50,918 bases of DNA from JAVWGW01 sp036655915 (GTDB lineage: Bacteria > Actinomycetota > Coriobacteriia > Coriobacteriales > Eggerthellaceae): NCBI GenBank assembly GCA_036655915.1, contig JAVVPE010000004.1:1-50918 (forward strand), given 5' to 3'. This document shows positions 27,019-35,559 of this stretch, in pieces. The notes below the pieces were generated by a model. That model saw only the letters and a list, made by a program, of their open reading frames with translations. It had not been told where the DNA came from and did not search any database. Numbering within the stretch: the first letter of the stretch is position 1; each line of letters opens with the position of its first letter. A program made the position numbers and the translations under genes.

Positions 27019-27037
27019 AAGGCGAGGGCGGCGGCTT
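27002..27037 (+). terminator. Hairpin over the pta stop codon, possible terminator
   Basis: Perfect 9-bp inverted repeat aagccgccg (27002-27010) and cggcggctt (27029-27037), followed by AAACTTATTT. The 3' tail is only moderately T-rich. A second GC-rich repeat (ggcggg/ccccgcc, 27058-27094) lies just beyond and could serve the convergent ackA. Confidence 0.5.
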
Positions 27038-27101
27038 AAACTTATTTGACAAGATAGGCGGGAGTTGGCGGGTTTAAGCTCGCCCATCCCCGCCTTCCCT
27101 A

Positions 27102-28301
27102 TTACAGGCGTTCGTGGATGATGTCGAAGGTATCGAGCGCTATCATCAGTTCTTCGTTGGTGGGGATGATAATGATTTTCACCTGCGAATTCTCAGCCGA
27201 GATTTCGCGCTCAAAACCGCGTTGGTGATTTTTTTCTTCATCAAGAATAATACCTAAAGGCTGCATGCCAGCAAAGATAAGACGCCGCATCTTTTCGCAG
27301 TTTTCCCCCACACCCGCCGTAAGCACGATGGCATCGACGCCGGCCATGATGGCGGTGTATTGGCCGATATATTTCTTGACGGAATTGGAATACATGTCGT
27401 AGGCCAAAAGCGCACGTTCATCACCTTTTTCGGCCGCATCGCGCACGCTGCGCAAATCGTTGCTGATGCCAGAAATGCCCAACAGCCCCGATTCCTTATT
27501 CATCAGATCGTTTACCTGTGCCGCGTCCAAATTTTCGTGTTCCATGATAAACGGCACGATAGCGGGGTCGATAGCGCCACAACGCGTGCCCATCATCAGG
27601 CCATCTAAGGGGGTAAGGCCCATGGAAGTATCCACAGCGACCCCGTGGTCGATAGCCGACATGGAACAGCCGTTGCCCAAATGGCAGGTTATCAGCTTGA
27701 GTTCGTTGAGTGGTTCATCCAAAATTTCTGCCGCGCGCTGGGAAATATAGCGATGCGACGTGCCATGAGCACCATACTTGCGGATGCCATATTTTTCGTA
27801 GAGTTCATAGGGAAGCGGATACATGTAGGCTTTGGGCGGAAGCGTTTGGAAAAACGAAGTATCAAACACTGCCACTTGGGGAATGCTGGGCATCTGCTGT
27901 GTGCAGGCATGAATGCCCATTAAAGCGGCCTTATTGTGCAGAGGTGCCAGTTCGGCCAATTCGTCTATTTTGGCGATAACATCGGCATCAATAAGCACTG
28001 ATTTGGGGAAATAGGGGCCGCCCTGCACAACGCGGTGGCCAATAGCATCGATATCATCGAGCGAATCAATGGCATGACCCGGGCCTTCCACCAAGGCGGC
28101 AAGCACAAGCGCCATGGCGTCGTCATGGTTTTTCATTTCGGCATCGATGACCACTTCGTTTTTATCAATACCGTGTTTATGGAAAGCTTCAGCAGAACCG
28201 ACGCGCTCGCAAATACCCTTTGCAAGCACCTTTTGCTGTTCGACGCTAACGAGCTGATATTTTAAAGACGATGAGCCTGCGTTAACAACGAGTACATTCA
28301 A
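27102..28301 (-). CDS. ackA: Acetate kinase
   Basis: 399 residues. It makes ATP and acetate from acetyl phosphate. The start NVLVVNAGSSSLKYQLV is the ASKHA phosphate-1 motif; VFDTSFFQTLP with its catalytic Asp, YGAHGTSHRYIS, and LITCHLGNGCSMSAI follow in order, then DTSMGLTPLDGLMMGTR. All catalytic residues are in place. It converges with pta (84 bases apart), so the two acetate-pathway genes have separate promoters here. Confidence 0.97.
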   Translation of the reverse strand: MNVLVVNAGSSSLKYQLVSVEQQKVLAKGICERVGSAEAFHKHGIDKNEVVIDAEMKNHDDAMALVLAALVEGPGHAIDSLDDIDAIGHRVVQGGPYFPKSVLIDADVIAKIDELAELAPLHNKAALMGIHACTQQMPSIPQVAVFDTSFFQTLPPKAYMYPLPYELYEKYGIRKYGAHGTSHRYISQRAAEILDEPLNELKLITCHLGNGCSMSAIDHGVAVDTSMGLTPLDGLMMGTRCGAIDPAIVPFIMEHENLDAAQVNDLMNKESGLLGISGISNDLRSVRDAAEKGDERALLAYDMYSNSVKKYIGQYTAIMAGVDAIVLTAGVGENCEKMRRLIFAGMQPLGIILDEEKNHQRGFEREISAENSQVKIIIIPTNEELMIALDTFDIIHERL

Positions 28302-28366
28302 AGAGTGCCTCCCTAAACGTTTTCTATCAAAGGTAATATTTTAAGTGCCTTTTGCCGCTGCGTATA

Positions 28367-28407
28367 ACAAGACCGCTCCCGTTTCGGCAAACGGTGAACG
28401 GTCTTGT
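28367..28407 (-). terminator. Strong hairpin between the HIT gene and ackA
   Basis: Perfect 9-bp arms acaagaccg/cggtcttgt with a second inner repeat ccgttt/aaacgg. It lies 40 bases past the HIT gene stop and 66 bases before the ackA start. No clear T-run follows on either strand, so a terminator is likely but not certain; an ackA leader structure is the alternative. Confidence 0.55.
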
Positions 28408-28447
28408 GAAGGCGGTGCCAGAGTGTGTGGATGCGTTGAAGAGAGGC

Positions 28448-28798
28448 TTAGACATCAAGGGCCGGTGACCCGGAATTCATCGACGCGCCACCTAGCACAT
28501 GCACGTGAATATGGTGCACGCTTTGCTGGGCATCATCACCTGTGTTGACGATGGTTCGGTACCCCGCCTGGGCAATGCCCGTTAACTCCGCCACTTTTTT
28601 TACGGTGTTAAACAGATGACCCATCAGCTGATCGGGGATGTTATCGCCGATGTTTGCGTAGTGCTGCTTGGGAACGATAAGCACATGCACGGGCATCTGC
28701 GGGTTCACATCGTTGAAGGCTACAACGCATTCATCCTCATACACCTTTGTGGCAGGTATTTCACCTGCGGCTATTTTGCAGAAAAGACATTCTTGCAT
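28448..28798 (-). CDS. HIT-family protein (HinT-like nucleotide hydrolase)
   Basis: 116 residues, typical HinT length. The opening CLFCKIAAGEIPA and the histidine triad HHIHVHVLGG (His96, 98, 100) are intact; the first Cys-x-x-Cys-like position is CLFC. Such proteins hydrolyse adenosine phosphoramidates and aminoacyl adenylates in the cytosol. It follows xseB by 17 bases in the same direction. Confidence 0.95.
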   Translation of the reverse strand: MQECLFCKIAAGEIPATKVYEDECVVAFNDVNPQMPVHVLIVPKQHYANIGDNIPDQLMGHLFNTVKKVAELTGIAQAGYRTIVNTGDDAQQSVHHIHVHVLGGASMNSGSPALDV

Positions 28799-28815
28799 GA
28801 TGGATCCCTTCGGGT

Positions 28816-29070
28816 TTAGGCTTTTTGCAGGGTTGAATCGATGGTGTTGTCGTCGACGGAGGTATCCAGTTCCCCCATCAAAACTTCCACCTTTTGCTGC
28901 GCATCGACAAGGCGGGTGCGCAGTGCCGCAAGCAAGGCCACACCGCGTTCGTAGCGTTGCAGGCTTTCTTCCAGTTCAAGGGTGTTGCTTTCCAGCAGCC
29001 CCACAATGCCATCCAATTCGGTCATGGCTTCACGAAAGCTGAGTTCTTCGAGGGGTTTTACATCTAACAT
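28816..29070 (-). CDS. xseB: Exodeoxyribonuclease VII small subunit
   Basis: 84 residues. The conserved core is SFREAMTELDGIVGLLES followed by LELEESLQRYERGVAL, a helical hairpin that binds the large subunit. The start overlaps xseA by 7 bases, the usual arrangement. The subunit supports single-strand DNA degradation by XseA. Confidence 0.95.
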   Translation of the reverse strand: MLDVKPLEELSFREAMTELDGIVGLLESNTLELEESLQRYERGVALLAALRTRLVDAQQKVEVLMGELDTSVDDNTIDSTLQKA

Positions 29071-30449
29071 GGGGCATCCTCCAACATAACCAGGGCGTTT
29101 TCAATACGTTCAATCTGCTCAACTGCACAGAGTAGGTCACCATCGGATAAATTAACACGAATATGCTGACCGGCGCTGGCCGCTTCCACCGATTTCATAA
29201 TGTGGCCGTCTTCGTCGCGCGTCACCGAATAGCCACGCGCCAAAATAGTCAGCGGAGACAAATCGTGCAAGCGCGAAGCACGCAGCGCCAGCGCGTTTTC
29301 AAAGCGCGGCAACAGCGTACGCCCCGTTTGACCCAGCCGTTCGGCCTCACCTTCAAGGCGCAGCGCGTCGCTGGCCAGGGTATGGGGCAAGGCCTGCTGC
29401 ATGCGTGCCTGCAATGTGGCAAGTTTTACTTCATCGCGTGCCAGGCTTTGCGGAATAATGCGATGCAGACGCTCTTCGGTCAAATCGAGCGTTTGAGCAT
29501 CGGTGGCAAAAAGCCTGTTTGAATCAAGGAAGAGAGCCTGTTGTGCCCTGCGTTCCCAGGCGTGCTGATGGCTCTGTATCAAGTGCAGGGTTGACGAAGA
29601 AAGTGCGGCCGCCTTGGCAGCAAGCGCTGCTTCAAGACCGTCGCGCGCGGGGCTTACCGCTTCGGCGGCGGCCGTTGGCGTGGAAGCGCGCAGGTCGACC
29701 ACCATATCGGCGATGCTTGTGTCGGGTTCATGCCCAATGCCCGTTACCACGGGCACCGACAGTGCAGCGACGGCGCGGGCAAGCGCTTCATCGTTAAAGG
29801 GCATCAAATCTTCAAACGAACCGCCGCCCCGCACCAAAAGCACCACTTCAGCACCGGCCGCTTCAACGCTGTGCAGCGCTTCGATAAGCGCTGCGGGTGC
29901 ACGGTCCCCTTCAACGGGAACACCCGCCACCACAATGCGCGCCACAGGAAAGCGGCGGCGCAGCGTGCGCAATACATCGTGTACAGCAGCACCGCGCGGC
30001 GACGTAACCAGGCCAATCGTTTGCGGCAGCAGCGGCAAAGCACGCTTGCGCGCCGGCGCCATCAAGCCTTCGGCTTCAAGTTTTTTCGCAAGGTTGGCCA
30101 CTTGCAGGCGCAGGTTGCCTTCCCCGGCAAGCGCGATGGAAAACACATCGAAGTTCATGCGTCCCTTCGGCGCATACAGCGTGAAACGCCCCGTCATTTC
30201 CACCAAAGACCCCACCTGCACCGCCACGTGCTGGGCATCGAAGCGGTTGAGCCACATCATGCACGGCAGGCTGGCGCCGGCGTCTTTCACGGTGAAATAA
30301 ACGGCCTTGTAGCCGCGCTTGTTGGAAAATTCCGAAACTTCCCCAATAATGCTGAGCGTACAGCGCTCAAGGGCGCCCTTGGCTGCCGCCATAGCAGCCG
30401 ACACCGAAAGCGGCGGCTGTTTTTCGTTGAGTGACCCGGGCACGCTCAA
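29064..30449 (-). CDS. xseA: Exodeoxyribonuclease VII large subunit
   Basis: 461 residues. An N-terminal OB fold (about 10-110, with IIGEVSEFSNKRGYKAVYF) precedes the catalytic domain with GLVTSPRGAAVHDVL, VRGGGSFEDLMPFND and GIGHEPDTSIADMVVDLRASTP, then a long coiled-coil arm. The C-terminal ILARGYSVTRDEDG is the family end motif. It degrades single-stranded DNA to oligonucleotides with XseB. GTG start at 30449, 5 bases after the zinc peptidase gene. Confidence 0.96.
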   Translation of the reverse strand: MSVPGSLNEKQPPLSVSAAMAAAKGALERCTLSIIGEVSEFSNKRGYKAVYFTVKDAGASLPCMMWLNRFDAQHVAVQVGSLVEMTGRFTLYAPKGRMNFDVFSIALAGEGNLRLQVANLAKKLEAEGLMAPARKRALPLLPQTIGLVTSPRGAAVHDVLRTLRRRFPVARIVVAGVPVEGDRAPAALIEALHSVEAAGAEVVLLVRGGGSFEDLMPFNDEALARAVAALSVPVVTGIGHEPDTSIADMVVDLRASTPTAAAEAVSPARDGLEAALAAKAAALSSSTLHLIQSHQHAWERRAQQALFLDSNRLFATDAQTLDLTEERLHRIIPQSLARDEVKLATLQARMQQALPHTLASDALRLEGEAERLGQTGRTLLPRFENALALRASRLHDLSPLTILARGYSVTRDEDGHIMKSVEAASAGQHIRVNLSDGDLLCAVEQIERIENALVMLEDAPC

Positions 30450-30454
30450 AACAC

Positions 30455-31117
30455 CTAGTCGCGACGCTGCGCAAGCAGGTAGAGCAGCTGCAAGATGGAA
30501 GTGAGAGCTGCGGCCACATAGGTAAACGCACAGGCGCGCAGCACAGAAAATGCGCCACCTTGTTCGGCTTGGGAAATGCCCGTCGTGCCCACATAGGCCA
30601 TGGCACGGCGGCTCGCATCGAATTCAACCGGCAGCGTGACCAGCTGAAATACAACAACAGCCGCATACATGATGATGGCAAGCGTTTGCAGACCAGCAAG
30701 ATTCATGAAGATGCCGATCATAAGCAAAAAAATCCAGGCGTTGGACGCTATGTTGACCACGGGCACGATAGCCGTGCGAATTTTCATCGGCACGTAACCC
30801 TTGGCAAACTGGCAGGCATGACCCACTTCGTGGCAGGCAGTAGCCGTAGCAGTGATGGAAGTGCCCGCATAGGAATCGGGCCCAAGGGTGATGGAATTGG
30901 TGCGCGGATCAAAAAAATCCTGCCCCGGGCCGCCCTGCTGAATGCTCACGCCGGTAACGCCGTGAAACGACAGCATACGCCGCGCGGCTTCCGCCCCAGT
31001 AATACCCGAAGAAATGGGCACTTTGGTGTATTTTTTCAGCTGCGCATTAACATAGAATTGCGCGCCAAAGCCAATAAGCAGAGTCACTGCGATCAAGGCG
31101 ATATAGGATACAGACAT
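30455..31117 (-). CDS. YugP-family integral membrane zinc metallopeptidase
   Basis: 220 residues with hydrophobic segments at the N-terminus (about 4-24) and three in the second half. The motif TACHEVGHACQ (HEVGH at 96-100) supplies two zinc ligands and the catalytic Glu; SSGITGAEAARRML is also conserved in the family. Substrates are unknown. The gene runs into xseA with a 5-base gap. Confidence 0.93.
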   Translation of the reverse strand: MSVSYIALIAVTLLIGFGAQFYVNAQLKKYTKVPISSGITGAEAARRMLSFHGVTGVSIQQGGPGQDFFDPRTNSITLGPDSYAGTSITATATACHEVGHACQFAKGYVPMKIRTAIVPVVNIASNAWIFLLMIGIFMNLAGLQTLAIIMYAAVVVFQLVTLPVEFDASRRAMAYVGTTGISQAEQGGAFSVLRACAFTYVAAALTSILQLLYLLAQRRD

Positions 31118-31187
31118 GGCTAAACTCCTTCGTAGTGTGTTTTGCTACATTATACGGAAGCAGGGGTTGGGGTACGGAAAAAACAGA

Positions 31188-32336
31188 TTACCGTGAAACT
31201 TTCGTAACCTTAAGCTTGCCGGCTTCGATGTTTAAGCTAAGGTTTCCCGCCAGCAAATCAAGCAGCTCATCTCCGATAAGCTCTTTGCGCCATCCGCGCA
31301 GCATATCAACATCATCACAGTGCCCGCGCGCCATCTGCACAAGATCATCGCGCGAGGAAAGCGTTTGGAAGGCGACATTGTTTTCCTTGGCACGCAGGCG
31401 CACCAGCGCGGTCATTAAATCCACTTCCACATCGACGTTGGCTTCACCCTTTTTTGTGCGCTGCATGTGTGGCCAGGTGGTGTCATCGGCATCAAGACCC
31501 TTTTCTATCAGCGCGACAACCGTGCGTGCCTGCGCCGTGGAAAGGCTGTCGCTTAAGCCGCGCACCATGAACAGTTCATCGATGCTGCGCGCGCTGCGTT
31601 TGCATACTTCCACAATCTGTTCGTCGGTCATAACCCACTTGCGCGGCAAATCGCGTTTGCGGGCAAGCTCTTCGCGCCAGGCAGCCACTTCACGGGCGGC
31701 AGAAAGCTGGCGGGAACCCAACTGGGAAGCACGCTTGAGGTGCTTGTAGCGCTGCCGCGGATCGCTGTTGTAGCGCTGCGGGTTTGTCAATTCACGAAAA
31801 TCCTGTTCAAGCCAGTGATAGCGCCCCTTCTTGATAAGGGTTGCCTTCATCTGCTCATACATTTTTGGCAGATAGATAACATCTTCAGCCGCATATTTTT
31901 TCTGCGATTCAGAAAGTGGGCGACGCGACCAGTCGGTAAATGAATCGATTTTTTTCAGCGGCACACCACATTCCGAAAGCACAAGCGCCCCGTAGCCCAC
32001 CTGCTGCGTTTGTCCCAGCAGCGCCGCCGCAATCTGGGTATCAAACACCGGCGTGGGCATGACGCCGACTTCCCGATAGAGAATTTCAATATCTTGTGAG
32101 CCTGCATGAAAAAGCTTCACGATGCGCTGATCGCTCAAAAGCGGTGCGAGCACCCCTAAATCCTTAACGGCAAAGGGGTCGACCACCACCACTTCGGTAT
32201 CGGTGGCCAGCTGCAGCAGGCACAAGCGGGCATAATACGTTTTTTCCCGCAGAAATTCAGTATCTATGGCCAAAACCGACGAGGCATGTGCGCGTTCGAC
32301 AAAATTTATTAACATTTCCTGGTTTGCTATGTACAA
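31188..32336 (-). CDS. rnd: Ribonuclease D
   Basis: 382 residues. The DEDDy 3'-5' exonuclease domain (about 5-185) has DTEF at 25-28, FHAGSQDIEIL and YAAEDVIYL with the tyrosine of the DEDDy class. One or two HRDC domains follow (REELARKRDLPRKWVMTDE). It trims tRNA precursor 3' ends in other bacteria. TTG 32336 after AAGGA is the probable start; ATG 32315 is an alternative. Confidence 0.94.
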   Translation of the reverse strand: MYIANQEMLINFVERAHASSVLAIDTEFLREKTYYARLCLLQLATDTEVVVVDPFAVKDLGVLAPLLSDQRIVKLFHAGSQDIEILYREVGVMPTPVFDTQIAAALLGQTQQVGYGALVLSECGVPLKKIDSFTDWSRRPLSESQKKYAAEDVIYLPKMYEQMKATLIKKGRYHWLEQDFRELTNPQRYNSDPRQRYKHLKRASQLGSRQLSAAREVAAWREELARKRDLPRKWVMTDEQIVEVCKRSARSIDELFMVRGLSDSLSTAQARTVVALIEKGLDADDTTWPHMQRTKKGEANVDVEVDLMTALVRLRAKENNVAFQTLSSRDDLVQMARGHCDDVDMLRGWRKELIGDELLDLLAGNLSLNIEAGKLKVTKVSR

Positions 32337-32401
32337 CTGACGGACATCCTTCGTTTTCGTATTCGTTTTGTTGTACTATCATAATAGCTGAAAGGGAATA
32401 C

Positions 32402-33307
32402 ATGAAACTGCTCATCATCAATAATTTGAATTCAGGGTTTGGCGAAGGCTCAATCCACGATTTTATGCGGGCTTTTACACGCGATGGCGACGAACTGTGC
32501 CTGCGCTCAACCGATGGCACCACAGCCCTTGCCTCCCTTTTGGAAGATGCACGTGATTTCGATGCCATTATTGCCAGCGGGGGCGATGGCACGGTGGCTT
32601 CGGTGTGCTATCTTTTGCGCGACAGCGGCGTGCCGATTCTGCCCTTCCCCGCTGGCACCGCAAACCTTCTGGCCTTAAACCTTGCCAGCCCCCTTGAAAC
32701 CCACGCGCTGGGCAAAATGGTACGCCAAGGCAAACAGCTTGATTTTGATATGGGGGAAATTGAGGTCGGCGAAAAGCGTTTTGGTTTTTCCATCATGGCG
32801 GGTGCGGGCTACGATGCCACCATCATGCATGGCGCTGCGCACACCAAGCACATTTTGGGACCCATGGCCTACGTATCGGCGGCCATCGCAAACCCCATGC
32901 CCCAAAAATCACACTTCACCCTTACCCTTGATGGCGAAACCATCGAAAGCGACGGCATGGGCATTTTGTTGATAAATTTTTCAAAGATTCAATTCGATCT
33001 TTCCGTCACCCACACCAACAGCCCGCGCGATGGAGTGCTTGATGTGGTGATACTGAAAGCAACCTACGCCTTACAGCTGATACCCGCCCTGGTGGCGGCG
33101 GCACTGGACCGCGAAGGCGAATTTCCCGATCGTAGCGATGCCCTAGAAATCCATTGCGCGCGCAGCATAGAAGTTGTGGCCGATCCGCCCATGGAAGTGC
33201 AGTTTGATGGCGAAACGACCAACACCTACACCCCCTTCAAGGCGCACATTTTAGATAAAGCCACGCGTCTAATTGTTTCCGATGAAGGCTACGACCTGTT
33301 CGCCTAA
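32402..33307 (+). CDS. Diacylglycerol-kinase-family lipid kinase
   Basis: 301 residues. SGGDGTV at 59-65 is the nucleotide-binding signature, and FPAGTANLLA follows at 91-100; the C-terminal beta-sandwich contains AGAGYDA and the PPMEVQFDGE-like segment. It matches DagK/YegS-type kinases that phosphorylate diacylglycerol or related lipids at the membrane. ATG 32402 has GAAAGGGAA before it and a likely CATAAT -10 at 32380-32385. The lipid substrate is not determined by sequence. It is divergent from rnd and convergent with the TerC gene. Confidence 0.9.
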   Translation: MKLLIINNLNSGFGEGSIHDFMRAFTRDGDELCLRSTDGTTALASLLEDARDFDAIIASGGDGTVASVCYLLRDSGVPILPFPAGTANLLALNLASPLETHALGKMVRQGKQLDFDMGEIEVGEKRFGFSIMAGAGYDATIMHGAAHTKHILGPMAYVSAAIANPMPQKSHFTLTLDGETIESDGMGILLINFSKIQFDLSVTHTNSPRDGVLDVVILKATYALQLIPALVAAALDREGEFPDRSDALEIHCARSIEVVADPPMEVQFDGETTNTYTPFKAHILDKATRLIVSDEGYDLFA

Positions 33308-33349
33308 ACTCGCTCGAAAAGCCTTCATGTGGCCTTCTTAATAGGTAAA

Positions 33350-33390
33350 AGCCCCTGAATCTAGTTGTAAGTGATTCAGGGGCTTTGTTG
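33350..33390. terminator. Bidirectional terminator between the lipid kinase and TerC genes
   Basis: Perfect 12-bp arms agcccctgaatc (33350-33361) and gattcaggggct (33372-33383). It is followed by TTGTTGT on the plus strand and by TTTTACC on the minus strand, so it can serve both convergent genes. Confidence 0.88.
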
Positions 33391-33411
33391 TATACCTAAA
33401 AAACGGGGAGC

Positions 33412-34515
33412 TTATGCGCCTTTAGTCTCCGACTTTGCACCATCTTCGCCGCCTGCTTCTTCGACAAGCTCACCTTCGATTTCGATGGTTGGCTGCATGG
33501 GCATCGCCCCTTGCGCTGCGGCAAGCTGTCTAAACGAATCGGCGTCTTCATCCTCTATCGGCATCATAATGTAAACATTGCTGCCGATGAATACCGGGGT
33601 GATGCGCGCAACAGGGGAAGCTTCCGCGGTCGGGGCGCTTTCCTTTTGTTCTGTCTGCTCAGCTTCAAAACGTTCGAGCATTTCTTGCTTGACGCGTTCG
33701 ATCTGGCTGGCAGTATCTTGCTTCCAGCGATCCTTTTTCCAGGCGAGCAAATTGGAATTGTAGGCCATCTGAATAAGCTCCAGCACAAAAGCAAACACCA
33801 TAGCAAAATATACCATGAGCTTTTCGGCATGCATGTTGAGCACTTCGATGCCCGAATTGATGCCCAGACTATCCAAGAACAGCAAAATACCGATGACAAC
33901 GATGAAGCACAGGGCAAGAATTTTCATCTCGGGGTGGCCGTTGATGAATTTGGAAATGGGGTCGATGAACACCATCATCAACACCACAGCAATCATAACC
34001 GCTAAGATCATGATGATCAGATGATCGGCCAAGCCAACCGCCGTAATAACCGAGTCGATAGAAAACACGAGATCCATAACCATGATGGTGCCAATGGCCT
34101 GCGGCAACATGATTTGATGAAGCTTCTTGTGTTCATCACTTCCGTGCGCGGCTTTTTCTTCGGTCAAGCCCAGAACACTTCTTAGTTCAGAAATTCCCTT
34201 ATAGATAAGATAGCCGCCGCCCAGCAGCAACACCATATCGCGTACCGAGAAACCATGCGAGAACGATCCGAGGTTGATATCGAAAAGCGGCGCCGTCATG
34301 TGAATCAAATACGACGCAAAGCACAAAAAGACGATACGCATAATCAGTGCGCCCGCCAAGCCCAGCTTGCGGCCGATGTGCTGTTTTTCTTCCGGAAGGC
34401 GATTGGTGGTGATGGCGATAAAAACAATGTTGTCCACGCCCAAAACGATTTCAAGGAAGATGAGGGTGATCAGGCTGATCCATGCTTCCGGTGTTGCAAA
34501 TATTGATAGATCCAA
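33412..34515 (-). CDS. TerC-family integral membrane protein, probable manganese exporter
   Basis: 367 residues with about seven membrane segments in two repeats. Conserved acidic residues sit in EIVLGVDNIVF and in VMDLVFSIDSVITAVG, both hallmarks of TerC/Alx proteins. The tail after about 270 is long, charged and cytosolic (QIERVKQEMLERFEAE and later an acidic GGEDGAKSE end); it is longer than in short TerC proteins. TTG 34515 follows AAGGAG with ideal spacing and is preferred to the first codon of the frame at 34545. The yybP-ykoY riboswitch upstream supports a role in manganese export, as known for Alx and MntP systems. Confidence 0.9.
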   Translation of the reverse strand: MDLSIFATPEAWISLITLIFLEIVLGVDNIVFIAITTNRLPEEKQHIGRKLGLAGALIMRIVFLCFASYLIHMTAPLFDINLGSFSHGFSVRDMVLLLGGGYLIYKGISELRSVLGLTEEKAAHGSDEHKKLHQIMLPQAIGTIMVMDLVFSIDSVITAVGLADHLIIMILAVMIAVVLMMVFIDPISKFINGHPEMKILALCFIVVIGILLFLDSLGINSGIEVLNMHAEKLMVYFAMVFAFVLELIQMAYNSNLLAWKKDRWKQDTASQIERVKQEMLERFEAEQTEQKESAPTAEASPVARITPVFIGSNVYIMMPIEDEDADSFRQLAAAQGAMPMQPTIEIEGELVEEAGGEDGAKSETKGA

Positions 34516-34561
34516 TGCGCTCTCCTTAATCTGGTTGCCATTCACTTACGGGTCGAAGCAC

Positions 34562-34690
34562 AAAAAAAGACTCCGGCACAGTTAAACTGCACCATGAGTC
34601 TCGTCATTTAAAATACGTCCAGGCACGCTGGCCATGATGTTGAACGTATTGCACCTTAGCTGTGCCAACTACTCCCCCACGGGTTGAACG
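34562..34690 (-). promoter_or_regulatory. yybP-ykoY (manganese) riboswitch with terminator hairpin, upstream of the TerC gene
   Basis: The minus-strand leader carries the family's conserved pieces in order: GGGGGAGTAG (34678-34669), CAACATCATGGCC (34642-34630) and GACGAGACTC (34605-34596). It ends in a hairpin GACTC...GAGTC (34600-34569) followed by seven Ts (34568-34562). The GACTC segment belongs both to the aptamer loop region and to the terminator stem, the expected switch: Mn2+ binding should keep the terminator from forming. The assignment is by pattern, not by covariance search. Confidence 0.85.
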
Positions 34691-34731
34691 GTATCCTAAC
34701 ACGCGACGTGCCCGATGCCTACCCCGCACAA

Positions 34732-34740
34732 TGCTATAAT
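34732..34740 (+). promoter_or_regulatory. Extended -10 promoter element for the anchored hypothetical protein
   Basis: TGCTATAAT, a TGn extended -10 with a perfect TATAAT hexamer, 33 bases before ATG 34773. No good -35 is seen, which extended -10 promoters tolerate. Confidence 0.65.
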
Positions 34741-34772
34741 GCCCAAAGTACACAATGCTTCCAGGAGGCTCG

Positions 34773-35546
34773 ATGAGCGAACGAAACACCACCCCTCGCA
34801 GCGCCACAGAAAAAGCGCGCGTCAACTATCCCGATGGATCGGGCTTGCGTCGCCCCTTCGATTTTCCCCGCAATCAGCTTTCTTTGCTTTTGATATTTGT
34901 TGTGGTGGCAGCGGTTATAGGCGGAATATTTCTTTTCAAAACTTACGACAACGTTATCAATGCCAAGGCAAACGAAGCGGCCTCTTTGGCCGCAAATATC
35001 AGCAAGCCTGTGGCGCTTGATTTACCCGTGCTTGCCAACCTTATGGCTCTTGACGATGCCACCATCAAAGCATCTTTTACCGATGCCGGCCTGCTCACCT
35101 ATGAACTGGGTGCCGGCAGCGACGTCGTGGGCGGATTCGACATCATTAAATTGCCCGCCGATGTCACAGTGCTTGACGCAGGCGTCGCCTATACCACGGG
35201 TATCGACAAACTTTCTGCCTCAGAAGCAGCAAAGTATCTTAACGGCTCATGGCGCTTAATGGTCGATCGGGGCGAATATATCGACATGAAGGTTAAATAT
35301 GCCGATTTCGTTTCACCCGACCCCACCACCGCCCTGCAAACGGTGCTGGTAAGTGAAGGGATTGACCCTGCTACTGCGGGCGAAATTGCCACCGACGAAG
35401 CGGGCAACACTTATTATGCGGGAACCTTTGATGCGGGGGAAGTAGCCTACAACTGGAGGGCTTCAACCTGCGCGCTTTCCGACATCTACAAGGTCGATGG
35501 CTTGCCGAAAACGGCACAATACGTCGTCTTTCGTATGTATCAATAG
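34773..35546 (+). CDS. Single-pass membrane-anchored protein of unknown function
   Basis: 257 residues. I do not recognise a family. A basic, polar N-terminus (1-33) precedes one hydrophobic segment at about 36-56 (LLLIFVVVAAVIGGIF), and the remaining 200 residues are mostly soluble, mildly acidic and rich in Ala, Asp and Thr, probably outside the membrane. No cysteine pairs, lipobox or sorting signal were seen. ATG 34773 has a perfect AGGAGG and an extended -10 promoter, and codon use matches the neighbours, so it is a real gene. It is divergent from the riboswitch-controlled TerC gene and convergent with the permease. Confidence 0.85.
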   Translation: MSERNTTPRSATEKARVNYPDGSGLRRPFDFPRNQLSLLLIFVVVAAVIGGIFLFKTYDNVINAKANEAASLAANISKPVALDLPVLANLMALDDATIKASFTDAGLLTYELGAGSDVVGGFDIIKLPADVTVLDAGVAYTTGIDKLSASEAAKYLNGSWRLMVDRGEYIDMKVKYADFVSPDPTTALQTVLVSEGIDPATAGEIATDEAGNTYYAGTFDAGEVAYNWRASTCALSDIYKVDGLPKTAQYVVFRMYQ

Positions 35547-35559
35547 CGCCGCGACGCTT

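Noticed and set aside
27058..27094. Second GC-rich inverted repeat between pta and ackA
   Set aside because: The arms are imperfect and there is no T-run, so it is mentioned with the pta hairpin but not called as a separate terminator.
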